From Hydractinia symbiolongicarpus (taxonomy: Eukaryota > Cnidaria > Hydrozoa > Anthoathecata > Hydractiniidae), in contig NC_079885.1 in the NCBI RefSeq assembly GCF_029227915.1, positions 22,445,001 through 22,509,000 of the forward strand: a DNA stretch of 64,000 nucleotides, written 5' to 3'. Shown here piece by piece: positions 23,801 through 34,903 of this stretch (position 1 is the first letter of the stretch; each line of letters starts with the position of its first letter). The position numbers and the translations under genes are program-made. The notes beneath the pieces were generated by a model, which made no database searches, was not told the origin of the DNA, and saw only the letters and a program-made list of their open reading frames with translations.

Positions 23801-26800
23801 ATTCAGTTTTAAATGTTACACCCAATTGTATTATGCTTCATTTCTAAAGTCTAACTGTCTCTGACAATCATAACAAAGAAAATATCCGAGACAGGCAAAC
23901 TGACTTTAAAAAATTTAAAAACTGATACCAAAACAACATACGTCATTCGTACTTTATTCGTTTAATCTTAAGGCTATTTCCAAACGAATATGAAATTGTT
24001 GAAAAACAGCTTATTTTCAAAATTGTACCAGCCCTAATATAATAATTATTAGAACTAAATATCACAAAATTGATTAAAAACCTGTATCAAGCAAGTCATA
24101 AATATGAAAATTCCCATCATCATTCTGAACATTTCTATTTGCAGGTGGATGCAGTATGGATGTCACTATCTACAATAGAATTTAGGGCACAATAAAAGAC
24201 ACTTCTCTAAATGCATCTAAGTAAAATCCATCACACAAATTAAAAATTAGAGGTAGGATTCGTTTCATAATTTCTGCATAGTATACACATTGATAATAAA
24301 AGCAGTTGTTTAAAAGTAAACACCTTTTGTTTGACATACAAATGTTATATACCTACATTTTCATCATTTAATTTGACAATTAACACACTTGTGCTTGCAA
24401 CTGGACATTTGGAGTTTAACGTACGACCAAATAACTTCCTTAATGACCAATCTACAACAGCATATATGATTTTTAGAATGTTTATATTTTTATATAAGTT
24501 TGTACACAAAACTACAACAATGCACTTCCATCAAAGGTAATACTAGCATGGCGTCCACAGGATTATAAACAAAAAAATGCGTTGTCATTTGTTAAATAAG
24601 GTTAACCATAATAAAATTATGAAGATAACTACAGTTCTTCCCTTATGCACCGCTGTCTATTAAATTTTAGCCGGTGCTAAATGGAGGACTAAAGAGAGGG
24701 AAAGGGTAATTCAGTAATGGAATTTCAAACAAAATCTATTTTCGATAAATAGGAGAAGAAACTATTGTAAATAAGACACCCAGGATTGGGAATGAATCAT
24801 TTTATTAAATTGCTGAATTAAATATGGTGCATCTCAGGGGCCTTGTTTGAAGGGAGGCTAAATAAAACGGTTGGGACTACATAAACAGAGTTTACTACGT
24901 AGCCAGGCAACTTTCAGGGAAAGAATATCAGCAACAAGAAGGAAGAATGGGGAAGCTGCACATTTAATCAACATACTCACTGTTTTGTACATTTGCGTGG
25001 ATTGGATCAAACACAGATGAAACAGTTTGTTTCAATTCGAGTTTGACATCGTCGCAATCACCAGTCTAAAAATATACTTGCGCTTGTGCATTGAAATCGA
25101 ACAAAACGTTTTTTAGAATATATGTCCAGTAACTCTGGCGTGTAGGAACACAGAACTACTTCAGAACTATCTAATCCCATGAAGAAGTTCTTAAAATATT
25201 CTAAGCCCTTTTGGATTTTAGAGAAGCAACTTAAGAAAAATAGGTAATATGATCATAAAACAGTATGTGGAAAATATATATTTCATGCTGCATAAAATTT
25301 TAAGGGTAATGAATGCCTGAAATTTAAAGGGTAACGAATGTGTGAAACTTAAAGGGTAATAAAAATTATCAAGGTGAAGGCAACTTACAAAAAACTCATA
25401 TACTACCCATTTTCAGATGATTTCCCTCTTTTCAAGGGAAAGTTAAGAAATCTAAATCAAAAGAGTTACGATGCTCACATTTACAATGAAAAGAAGGATA
25501 AAACAAACCTCGCAGATTGAGCGCAAATGTATTGCCAGTGAATGATATGATGAGTCATAGAGGTGGAGAGCGTTAAGTAAAGAACCCATGCCAGCCTGTT
25601 ATTCAATCAGTTAGATTATTTTAACAAAGACTGCACATCTTGCATTGATAAAATCAAAATCATAATATTTTTTTTGTTGAATCAATACTGCAACTTATTA
25701 TGCTTAGGCCTAGCAGCGTTGATTATCTGTTTTTGCGACATTTTCAGCTTTTTTTAGTGTGTCTGTTGATTTTATATTTGAAAGCAGTACATTTCCCATT
25801 TATCATTAAAAAAGAGTTTTTGTCAATTCCTCCAAAATAAATTGACCACCATTTTTTACTTAGGCATAATTATTTTTCTGGTTCTATTTAAATGAAATTT
25901 TAAAGGGTGTTTCTCACTTTCGATATAAAAGAAAACAAATTAAAATTATAAACTGCCTTTGATTTTTTTAATTCATTAAATACTGGCTAATTTGCATTTT
26001 TAAGCTAACTTAAACGCACTGTATATAATATTTTTCGAAAGTTGGTATGTAAAACAGATACTTAACATTGTTTTGGCTTTTAATATAGCAAAAAACCTTT
26101 ATCCCATAATTACTGCAAGAAAACTACCTGATCTGTGCAGGGTAATAGCTTCTTCCATGGAGTTAAATTTTCTGTGCAAACAGTCTCACGAGATAATGCA
26201 GCGTACCTCAAGTGAGCACCAGAATCCCCCTTTTCTGGCCACACACCAAGAGGTTTCATTGACAAGTTTGGGGATGACGTGACCGCATCATTGATGAAAT
26301 TTAAGGAGGAGCAGAACTGTCCAGATAAAGCATGAACCAAACCGTGCCATTGTTCATCAACGCTTAAATAGAAATAGAAATTTGCAGAAAAGGGTTAAAT
26401 GAATATTTGATATAAATATATATATATAACAAATTTATTTTACGTTCCCTAACATTAAGTGGCCACAAAACTTGAATTATATAAAATGAAACATTTTGTT
26501 TATGCATAGTCTTCAACACTAAAACACTAAAACTTTTAGCTTCGAAAACACTTGCTTAAAAAGTCATGTTTAATATGATCTACTGGCTTACTACCTTTTT
26601 ATTCTCTTTTACAAGCAAGCTTGATAAAGTCATAGGCAATATTGGTATCTTCAATTGTAAAATAGTTGATGCTTGATTCCATCACATTTAAAAAGCTCAC
26701 TAGTTGAGTGAAACAGGCACTGGTAGAATAAAAAATAACACAGCTTTTAAATTTCAGTCAAATTCTTTGGCATATACTAAAGAAGGAGTAGGGCTTAGCA

Positions 26801-28621
26801 ATTACTTTAAGCCCTGGGCTTATAAAAGTTCATAAGCCCTTCCATGGGAGATTTATACACAGGTGATGGGCATATACATGGAAAAAAGTAGCAACCATTC
26901 AGGCAACAAAATATATTACACAGAACAAAAGAAAACAAAAAATGCTGGAGTCATTTTTAAGTTCGCTACTGTCACTCTCAGTTTCCGCTAGTGTCACATC
27001 ATGTATCATTTTTGTCCTGCAATTTTCTTATAAATGGGAAGTATCTTATACACGGAAAATATTAGCACTACTAGGATGGGGTGAGTGGGATTGCTTATAC
27101 ATTACTTAAAGGTTTACAGTATCAAATAAGTTGCAATGTTTTTTTTACTTCAAGAAAAAGAAAGATGCCTTATACCTCGTTTTGTTCGCATCAGGGTGAA
27201 ACCATACCCATAGCTCAATTCCTGGTGGTGCATTTAAAATAGGGTAACCCCATTTGTTATATCTCCACCGTCCTTGTGTCATAGAAAGATGTAGTTCAGC
27301 TATGCCAAATGAACTGACTATTTCAGCAAAAGATTTCGGGAACAAGTTAAAATGCAATGCTAAACAACAAAGCACACATAATCCAGTGACCTCCGTATAA
27401 TAAAAAACCTATATATATACCAAGTAAGAACTTAATTTTATGTTAATCAATTCACCTTTATAATATCTATGCATTGATAAAGTTTGAATGCACATCCCTT
27501 AACAAGTCTAAAATTACTGATGACAGAAAATCTCAAAATTCCTATTACTTGAATAAGACATCATAATTTATGCAGCATAATTAAATCTGAAATTCTTTAA
27601 TGTGAATATCTTGAGGACGAAAACAGCTTTTGAAAAAATTTAAAAAAAAATGTAGACCAACTTTTTAAGCTCTCTCTCTATATAAAGCTCTATTATATAT
27701 CAAGTAAAAACTTTAAGAAGCATGGATTTAATTAAAGTTAATTAAATTCAGTTCACAACTATACTTATTCAGATTTCAATATGAACCCCCATTTCTGTAC
27801 ATTATGCACTATTTGATTTTTAAAGAAAAAACTAAGAAACTTCAATGACTTGAAAGGAACTGATTTTGTCTTTAACTTTCTGCAAATTTTGATTCTTCAC
27901 TTTTAAATAAAGCTTTGTAAGTATAGCAATCTTCAGAATTATTTGACATTTTGGCAAGTTTGTATTAAAAGCAAACCAAATAGAACTATATACTTAAAAT
28001 TTAAAAATTTTAAATTTGTAAATTAACAATGTGAATTATAAAGCTGGTGGTGGCACATTACACTTGACAAAATGTACTCTTTTTTATATTCTTCTAAAGC
28101 TATAATGCTTAAGTGATTGCAATGTTAATTGTCATTATCCTTTTAATTTATGAAGGCTGGATTTAAAGCAAAAAAAATAACTTGTAGAAAAGAAATTTAA
28201 AACAAAAATCCATACAGATTTTGTTACTCTATAACCATTTTAAACTTGCAAAAATTGCAAACTTCCGTTTTTCTGACATATTGTTTACCCTAACCTTTAT
28301 TAATAGACACTATTTGAATTTCATGTTTTTATAAACTTACATTTAAATTTTTTTTCTTACTTTTAAATTCATTATATATAGTTAAATTAGCATGCATGTA
28401 TTTTAGTCTTATATACAAAAATAACAAAAACTAACACGAAAAAAATAAAACTTACGCAACTTTTCCTCAAATATATTTACATTCCAAAGTGTTGAAAATT
28501 GAAATTGTGTATACACATGACCTGAAGTCAACTGGTGAACTAACAACTCTTCGTGAAATGTGTCTTCACTCATATATACATAGTCCAATGTTAAAAAGAT
28601 AATTGACAGTGGCAATAACAT
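20886..28621 (-). CDS. PIGT: PIGT, GPI transamidase complex subunit
   Basis: PIG-T is the lumenal/ER-membrane subunit that stabilises the GPI transamidase (with PIGK, GPAA1, PIGS, PIGU), which attaches GPI anchors to proteins. Thirteen exons, all with GT-AG and continuous phase: 28621-28456, 27359-27176, 26362-26128, 25595-25509, 25065-24981, 24451-24357, 24169-24082, 23629-23579, 23391-23347, 22574-22419, 22019-21854, 21585-21508, 21144-20886; 564 residues (human 578). Landmarks: signal peptide ([17 protein letters not shown]), [37 protein letters not shown], a near-invariant [14 protein letters not shown] in exon 3, [44 protein letters not shown] and [17 protein letters not shown] at the start of the single C-terminal membrane helix. 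The lysine-rich tail would be cytosolic. Intron 12 holds a minisatellite. Confidence 0.96.
21206..21418. repeat. GTAACGTAT/TTATCGTAA minisatellite in a PIGT intron
   Basis: Degenerate repeats of TGTTATCGTAACGTATACTACCGTAAC-type units with ACGTAT and TATCGTAA motifs recurring about every 20-25 bp. CpG-containing, and distinct from the AT-rich surroundings. Confidence 0.85.
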
Positions 28622-29400
28622 CTTTTTATCTTTAAAACATAAAGTATTTAGCTGTTAACAAAGTACTCAGGGGCATAGGGTAGGGGTAATCAAAATGTAA
28701 AAAAAGAGTGGACAACCCTTCAAATATAAACACTGGATCTTTAATGGAACACATTCCAGTAAAGTTTAAATGTTCAAACGAAACTCGTTTTCCATTTTTA
28801 AAAAATTCTGTTGGAAGCACCCTGCAGAAAATTTATAGAGGTTTGCAGAAAAAAGAAATGTATGTCATGCAGAGTTTTAGAAAAATGCTATAGACAATCT
28901 CTTTCAAAGCAGATTAAAGCTTATCTTCCATTCATAAACAAGTTTATTTCATATGAAGAAGTTTGGAAATTTGTCTAGGAAACTTTTTATTTTTTAAAAA
29001 ACTTAATAGGTTTGCTTTTCCTACCCAGTAGTATTTTGAAGTAACTACCAGAGAACCACCAGTATTTTGAGGTAACCAACAGAGAACCAGTAGTTAAATA
29101 GATAAAAACGAAATGAACTCAACTACCACTTTGAATGAGCGACATTTTATAATGTACACAACCGTTCATGACCCGTTTTTCTGAAATGTTTATGTCTGGT
29201 GTGACTCTGGCTTTGTGCAACAGTTGATTAAAAGACTGAACATATACTGACTGTATTGTATTCAAAAACCACACACAAGAATTAACAAAAACAAACTTAA
29301 TATTTTAAATGATGAACTATTTTTTTCCTATTGTATCCTATTATGTTTAATATTTTATCTCTAACATGTAAAAAAATTAAAATCAGTGTGAATCAGTGCC
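28622..29400. other. Intergenic between PIGT start and a LINE
   Basis: Probably holds the PIGT promoter. A small direct duplication (CCAGTAGTATTTTGA / CCAGTATTTTGAGG with AGAGAACCA) is at about 29025-29095. No gene seen. Confidence 0.5.
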
Positions 29401-31128
29401 AACGAAATCTTGCTGAAAGATATATTTTGGATATGTCACATTACCCCATTACCCCATTAGAAAGGGGTAACTATAGAGGTTTGAAGTTGGTTGATCAAGT
29501 AATGAAAGTTATTGAAAGAGTGATTGATAAGTTACTTAGATAAAGAATTGATATAGATAAGATGCAATTTGGTTTTGTTCCAGGGCGTGGCACTACAGAT
29601 GCAATATTTTTACTCAGACAGCTTCAGGAAAAGTATTTAGAAAAGAGAAAGAATCTCTATTTTGCCTTTGTAGATTTAGAGAAAGTGCCACGTAAAGTTA
29701 TTTGGTGGGCTATGAGAAAATTAGGTGTGGATGAGTGGCTAGTTACGATGGTACAGTCTATGTACAGCAATGCCAGAAGTCGTGTCAGGATTAACGATTC
29801 ACTTAGTGATGAATTTAGTGTAAGTGTTGGTGTACATCAGGGTTCTGTACTTAGTCCTTTGTTGTTTATTCTAGTCTTAGAAGCGCTGTCGATGGAGTTC
29901 AGAACAGGTTGTCCATGGGAGTTATTGTATGCAGATGATTTGGTTCTCATAGCAGAGTCGATGGAAGAATTAGTTGAAAAGTTTGAGAAGTGGAAGAAAG
30001 GACTAGAAGAGAAAGGGCTAAAGGTAAACACAGCAAAGTCTAAAGTCATGATTAGTAGCATTGCAGCCAAATGTGACCTTGTAGTTGGAAAGTGGTCTTG
30101 TGGAGTTTGCAGGAAAGGGGTTGATAGTAACTCAATTTTTTGTGAGACTTGCAAGCACTGGGTACATAAGAGGTGCAGTAGTATTAGTGGAAGGTTAAGA
30201 GCTAACATTCAGTTTGTATGCAAGCGTTGCAAAGGTGAGATTATAGAGAATGAAGTATTTCCAGCTTTAATGATGTACAACAGTGGCTCGTTAGTGAGAA
30301 CTTCTGTTACTTAGGTGATATGTTGGGCAGTGAAGGGGGTGTTGAAAGAAGTGTTACTTGCAGGATAGGTTCTGCTTGGAAAAAGTTCCTTTGTTGACTA
30401 GCAGAGCCCTGTCAATTGAGGTAAAAGGTAGGTTGTATGAGGCCTGTGTAAGAAGTGTTATGTTGTACGGTAGTGAGACATGGGCAGTGAAGCAGGAAGA
30501 TCTTGACCGTTTAGAAAGGAATGATATGAGAATGGTGAGGTGGATGTATAACGCCACGTCTTTATCCAAAGAATATTTCATACACAATGGCAAACTCTGA
30601 GCTATTTGACATGATGTCTGTTGGGAGACACTGCAATGAGAGGTAAAAGGTAGGTTGTATGAGGCCTGTGTAAGAAGTGTTATGTTGTGCGGTAGTGAGA
30701 CATGGGCAGTGAAGCAGGAAGATCTTGACCGTTTAGAAAGGAATGATATGAGAATAGTTAGGTGGATGTATAACGCCAGTCTGAGAGACAGAAAGAGTTC
30801 AGATGAGCTAAGAAGCAGGCTCCGTAGAATTAAAGATGTTATCCAGATAAGAAGATTGAATTGGCTGGGGCACTTGGAAAGAATGGAGGAGGATAATTGG
30901 GTAAGAAAGTGTAGAGACTTGATAGTTCCTGGGGCAAAGCCCAGAGGCAGACCGAGAAAGACTTGGCAGGAGGTTATAAGGACAGACTTGATACAGAGGA
31001 AGTTGAGTTTAGATCTAACACAGTCTAGATCAGATTGGAAGAGGGTCATTAATATACCCTGTCCAACCCATGCTAGCATGGAAAACGGACGTTAAGCCGA
31101 GAATGATGATGATGATGATGATGTCACA
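29401..31128 (+). mobile_element. 5'-truncated LINE (RTE-like) reverse transcriptase relic
   Basis: A non-LTR retrotransposon fragment. RT motifs: GNYRGLKLVDQVMKVIERV (29460), QFGFVPGRGTTDAIF (29563), FAFVDLEKV, VGVHQGSVLSPLLF and the catalytic YADD (near 29930). A zinc finger with C-x2-C...C-x2-C...H-x2-C...C-x2-C spacing (about 30097-30230) follows the RT. After a frameshift near 30285 come ENFCYLGDMLGSEGGV, GSETWAVKQEDLDRLERND and the C-terminal LNWLGHLERM/RGRPRKTW region. The 3' end is CCATGCTAGCATGGAAAACGG plus a (GATGAT)n tail near 31110, as in RTE-like elements. An in-frame TAA at 29541-29543 and the frameshift show it is dead. Segment 30557-30641 is foreign and flanked by a duplication. 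Related truncated copies: 49980-50334 and 55768-56565. Confidence 0.88.
30557..30641 (+). other. Captured ZFAND2 5'-UTR/exon-1 fragment inside the LINE
   Basis: 85 bp essentially identical to 33052-33136, the 5' leader and first 18 codons of the ZFAND2-like gene 2.5 kb downstream (CGTCTTTATCCAAAG... to ...CTGCAATGAGA). LINE sequence on either side is a direct duplication: 30418-30554 and 30641-30776 are near-identical (about 137 bp). Confidence 0.95.
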
Positions 31129-32786
31129 GATTTTGTCGTTCTTATTTTTTTTAATATCTTAATAAACTGCTCTACCAACTAACGAACTAATATCCGAATT
31201 GTAAACCAAATATCAAAAAAAGAAATCGTTTTGAAACAGGCATTTTCATTATATTATCGCGTGTCTTAAGAATTTGACTAAAACTTCTATTTTGATGAAA
31301 TAAATGTACCGAAAGGAACACAGAATCATCTTAAACCTTCGGAGATAAAAAAGCTTAAAACGAAAGGCTGCAACATCGAATAACTTATACAATCTCACAT
31401 GTAAAACATTTAGTTCTATTCAATGAGTTTTTTATACTTTTGTGACTTTTCTTTTTTTGATATTGCTGTCTTTTCACATCAAGTTGGAATAATTGTTATA
31501 ACTACAACTTGTGTATTCAAGTCAATTTTAAGTCAAGTTAGCTGCAAATATAGTGGGACATTCTTCTATTTTGTTACTGTTTAAATCTCCTCATATTGAA
31601 ACATGTAGTGTGTGCTGATAGTTCTAATTCCATTACTTTATGATACTCAAAACATATTTTATCTTGTTCAAGTTAAAATGTATTCTTTCAATATGAAATT
31701 ATTTGCTCAAAACGTGTTACAAGAATAACTTTAATCTTAAAAACGCTATTTTCGTCCTTTATTTTGTTTCCATTATTGTCTTCAGGCAAGATAAATAAAT
31801 AACTTAAGTTGATTAATTATTGTGATACGTTAATTTTATTCATATTTGCTAAATTAATTTTCGCAGAATGCATTTTTAGACAATGTGAAAACAACTTAGT
31901 TAGCAAGAGACAATGGAAACAAATATGACATTATGTTGCATGTATGCTTCATCAGAGTATTTTCTACTGTTTAACAAACAAAAGCACAACATGGTTCAGA
32001 CAATTTGGCTAAATGCTTCTGTGCATTGAATATAATAAAAAGTCCTTGTTCTTTATTTATTTTTATATTATATATTATTTTTTAAATACAAATCCAAGAG
32101 AAAGTTTTTCCTTGCTTGTCATTCTTAGGAGTCAACTTTTTTTGTATTTACAATTCACAAAGTCTAAGAGATATATATGGCTGTTGCTCAACATATTCTG
32201 TAATACTTCTGTAAGAAATATAGCTAGCTATATAACCTGATAAATACCCTTGTGTTGTAGGATTGTACCCCTATGGTAAAAAATTCTGCTGGGAAAACAT
32301 TAAATTGTGTCCCTTCTTAGTTATACATGCTGACAACCTTTGGCAATCTAGAGATGTAAATTTTTTAAAAATTTATCACAATCAATTTCACAACTTGACT
32401 TTTGTAATCTGTACACAATCTGGGTATAGCTAGAAAAGAGAATCTTATATTATCTTTGGTTAGCTAGCTTTAGCTAGCTAGAAAAGAGAAAGTATTTTCG
32501 CATGTGTTAGCTAGTTATAATTGCGTTCACAACCAGTAATTTTGTTCCACAGACAGCAGTTATATCAAACTTATATAAAAATGCAAGTGGGAGACAGAGA
32601 GGCATATTCCAAACCATCATAGTGTATAAGCAGTCTAGCCTTGCTTTACTTATACACTGTAATGGTTTTTTTGGCCTTTCATGTTGAATGACTGGCATCG
32701 CTCTAGTACGTGGATGGTAAGCTTGACAGTTGTTTTCGGGAAAAAACAGTCCTTCCTGTAAAGCTTTCACTTTGGCTAGCCACACT
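31129..32786. other. Intergenic, no gene seen
   Basis: AT-rich. A 92-codon minus-strand frame (32507-32785) ends next to the heat-shock element and matches nothing I know. GCTAGCTA motifs occur at 32220 and 32460-32482. The last part is likely ZFAND2 upstream sequence. Confidence 0.5.
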
Positions 32787-32815
32787 AGAAATTTCTGAAC
32801 ATTCTAGAAAATTCA
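32787..32815 (+). promoter_or_regulatory. Heat-shock element (HSF binding site)
   Basis: Alternating GAA/TTC blocks: GAA 32788-32790, TTC 32793-32795, then an uninterrupted perfect run GAA 32797-32799, TTC 32802-32804, GAA 32807-32809, TTC 32812-32814, with exact 2-bp spacers. Four contiguous pentamers form a canonical high-affinity HSF trimer site. It lies about 270-295 bp upstream of the ZFAND2-like start codon, and human ZFAND2A (AIRAP) is a known HSF1 target. Confidence 0.85.
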
Positions 32816-33031
32816 TGTGCAACAATTGTCGTGACAAATGGAGAACATTTATCGTGTAGTTGCGGTGGCCTTTTGTGGCATCCTCGTTTTCAGATAGCAG
32901 TGCCTCATCGGACCAGAAAAAAAATGTAAGGAATCTTTAATTACAGAACGAGACAGGCGAGCCAAAATTCTGGCGAGATCTGGAACATGCTTTTGCTATC
33001 GTCATCGAGATGAAGCGAAATTGTGGCAGGC

Positions 33032-33037
33032 TATAAA
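33032..33037 (+). promoter_or_regulatory. TATA box of the ZFAND2-like gene
   Basis: TATAAA in the context GGCTATAAATGA, 50 bp upstream of the start codon. This would put the transcription start near 33055-33065 and give a short leader, typical of stress genes. Confidence 0.6.
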
Positions 33038-33081
33038 TGAATTAGCGCTAGCGTCTTTATCCAAAGAATATTTCATACACA

Positions 33082-34903
33082 ATGGCAAACTCTGAGCTAT
33101 TTGACATGATGTCTGTTGGGAGACACTGCAATGAGACATTCTGTAAAAAGTTAGATTTTCTGCCTTTTAAATGCGATTTTTGCAAAAAAGAATTTTGGTA
33201 AGTTCATAAATGCACAAGCTTGGCTTTTACTTTTCTAAAACATGAAGCAAAGTACTTGTAGATTCTTCTGGAAAATGTTTTTCTGGTTTGTCAATTTAAA
33301 GTTTTTCCTAACAAATCAAAGCCAATTTTGATAGATAATTATTACTATTACTGTGGAAAGTTTATCATTTCTTGAACATGATAGTTTAGTAGGCGACGTT
33401 TCGGGAGATCCTTCTCCCATCATCGGGCAAAGTAAAATGATGTTGCGCATGTATTTATATAGTTACAGAGGATCGAAATTCATAAAAATTAACCAATCAG
33501 AAACGAGCTGATAATTACAGTTAATTACGGTAATTAACATTTTCGGACCTAGATGTAGGTCCGTTTCCGTTCGTTGCTCAAACTTTCTTTTTGTTTCGCT
33601 TATATACACTGCATCACAATCTTTACACGGGATTTCGTAAACAACATTGCTTTGTTCTTCCAGGTTTATTTTGTCTTGGTTTAGACAAAGTGCTTCTTAG
33701 GGTGTCTTTAGAGTTAAGAATGCATTTGATCTTGTGTTTGTGTTTTTGATCTTGTGTTGCCTTAAATTCCTCTAATGTTTCCTTGTTGTCTCCGTTGCAT
33801 CTTCCCTTCATTTTATTTTCTACTTGCGTGATGACTTTATGACTGTATCCATTTGCGATTAATGCATTTCTTACACGTCGAATTTCTATTTTCCTCTCCT
33901 GTTTGTCACTGACTACGCTGTTAGCACGATTCAGTAATGAAGATATGACACTTTCTTTGCAAGATTTCTGATGGTTTGATTCGAAGTTAAGGTACTGGTC
34001 AGTGTGTGTTGGTTTACGATACACTGAAACTGAAATGGAACCATTCTTGCGTTTGACCAAAGTGTCCAGGAAAGCTCCCGAAACGTCGCCTACTAAACTA
34101 TCATGTTCAAGAAATGATAAACTTTCCACAGTAATATGAATACTGAACAGACAAACCGAAATAATATCTTCAATAATAATTTTTACTGTTTTAGTTTATC
34201 GCATTATAAACCGAACGAGCATTTATGTAAAGAAGTCAAAGACCAAGATGTAAGCATACACCTAAAAAATAATCGCGCTAAGTCTAAAAACTTGTTAGAG
34301 GATTTGTTTTACCCGTTGTTATAAGAAGTAGAGTGAATCTCTTAATTTTTTTAGGCATAGGCAGGTCTTTTACCAGAGTTTTCCAACCTTAAATATATAG
34401 AAGGGCTTCGGGTGCATGTCAAACTTGTAATATTTCTACCCTTATTTTCAGAGCAAGCTCCCATCCTGTCCGCTTTGCGGAAAATACCTGGTCAAAGGAA
34501 GATCTGACAACGATCAGGTAACTTGTTGACTTTAAGATAAAAAATAATCAGCACTTAAGCTTTCTGTGCACTAGTGATGTATATGACAATGCGTTTAGGT
34601 GGAAAAACATATTTTAAGTGGATGTCAGAGTTTAAAAGCTACAAAAAGAAAGAAAAACCGCTGCTCGCATACAGGCTGCAGAAACGTCAATCTAATACCC
34701 CTGCATTGTGAAAAATGTCTGAGCACTTTCTGTGTCAGGTGAGTTAAGTACTTCAAGTGGGAGATTCTGCTGATATTTGTCAAAAACATTGACGTAATAG
34801 AAAAATTACAGGAATAACTTTATTCGTTTTAATATTTAGGCACAGACATCCAGGAGATCATGGGTGCATCAATGTTTCTCAACAGCGTCTTATCAAAGTG
34901 TAA
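33082..34903 (+). CDS. ZFAND2A: AN1-type zinc finger protein, ZFAND2A/AIRAP-like
   Basis: Family members associate with the proteasome and p97 and are induced by arsenite or heat. Five exons: 33082-33197, 34195-34249, 34452-34517, 34599-34738, 34840-34903, all GT-AG and in phase; 146 residues (human ZFAND2A 145). First AN1 finger: GRHCNETFCKKLDFLPFKC..C (exon 1) continued by CLSHYKPNEHLC in exon 2. Then CPLCGKYLVKG (exon 3), and a second AN1 finger in exons 4-5: RCSHTGCRNVNLIPLHC, CLSTFCVRHRHPGDHGC. The C-terminus ends soon after, with no ubiquitin-interacting motifs, so it matches the short A form rather than ZFAND2B. Intron 1 carries a Penelope-like insertion ending 58 bp before exon 2. The gene converges with LSM14. 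Regulation by HSF is likely from the upstream element. Confidence 0.93.
33346..34136 (-). mobile_element. Penelope-like element fragment with 62-bp inverted ends
   Basis: The minus-strand frame 34129-33623 encodes the C-terminal part of a Penelope-type RT (FLDTLVKRKNGS, SVYRKPTHTDQYLNF, NRANSV). After a frameshift it continues into a GIY-YIG-like endonuclease start (VVYEIPCKDCDAVYISETK, near 33640-33590). The ends 33346-33407 and 34075-34136 are perfect inverted repeats. The N-terminal 17 or so residues of the frame are therefore antisense of the 3' end, not true RT sequence. This foldback 5' end is a common shape for truncated Penelope insertions. Inactive. Confidence 0.85.
33392..33426 (-). 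ncRNA. Hammerhead-ribozyme-like motif of the Penelope element
   Basis: Read on the minus strand: CCGATGAT, then stem GGGAGA / loop AGGA / TCTCCC, then GAAAC directly followed by GTC. This is the order of a minimal type I hammerhead core (CUGAUGA - stem II - GAAA - short stem III - UH), which Penelope-like elements are known to carry. The core U4 is C here and stem I pairing is poor, so cleavage is doubtful. Confidence 0.5.

Noticed and set aside
30354-31079. 241-codon minus-strand frame, serine/leucine rich
   Set aside because: Antisense shadow of the LINE coding sequence; a similar shadow recurs at the other LINE copies (49976, 56031).
32507-32785. 92-codon minus-strand frame upstream of ZFAND2
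   Set aside because: No family resemblance. It covers the likely ZFAND2 upstream region and ends beside the heat-shock element.
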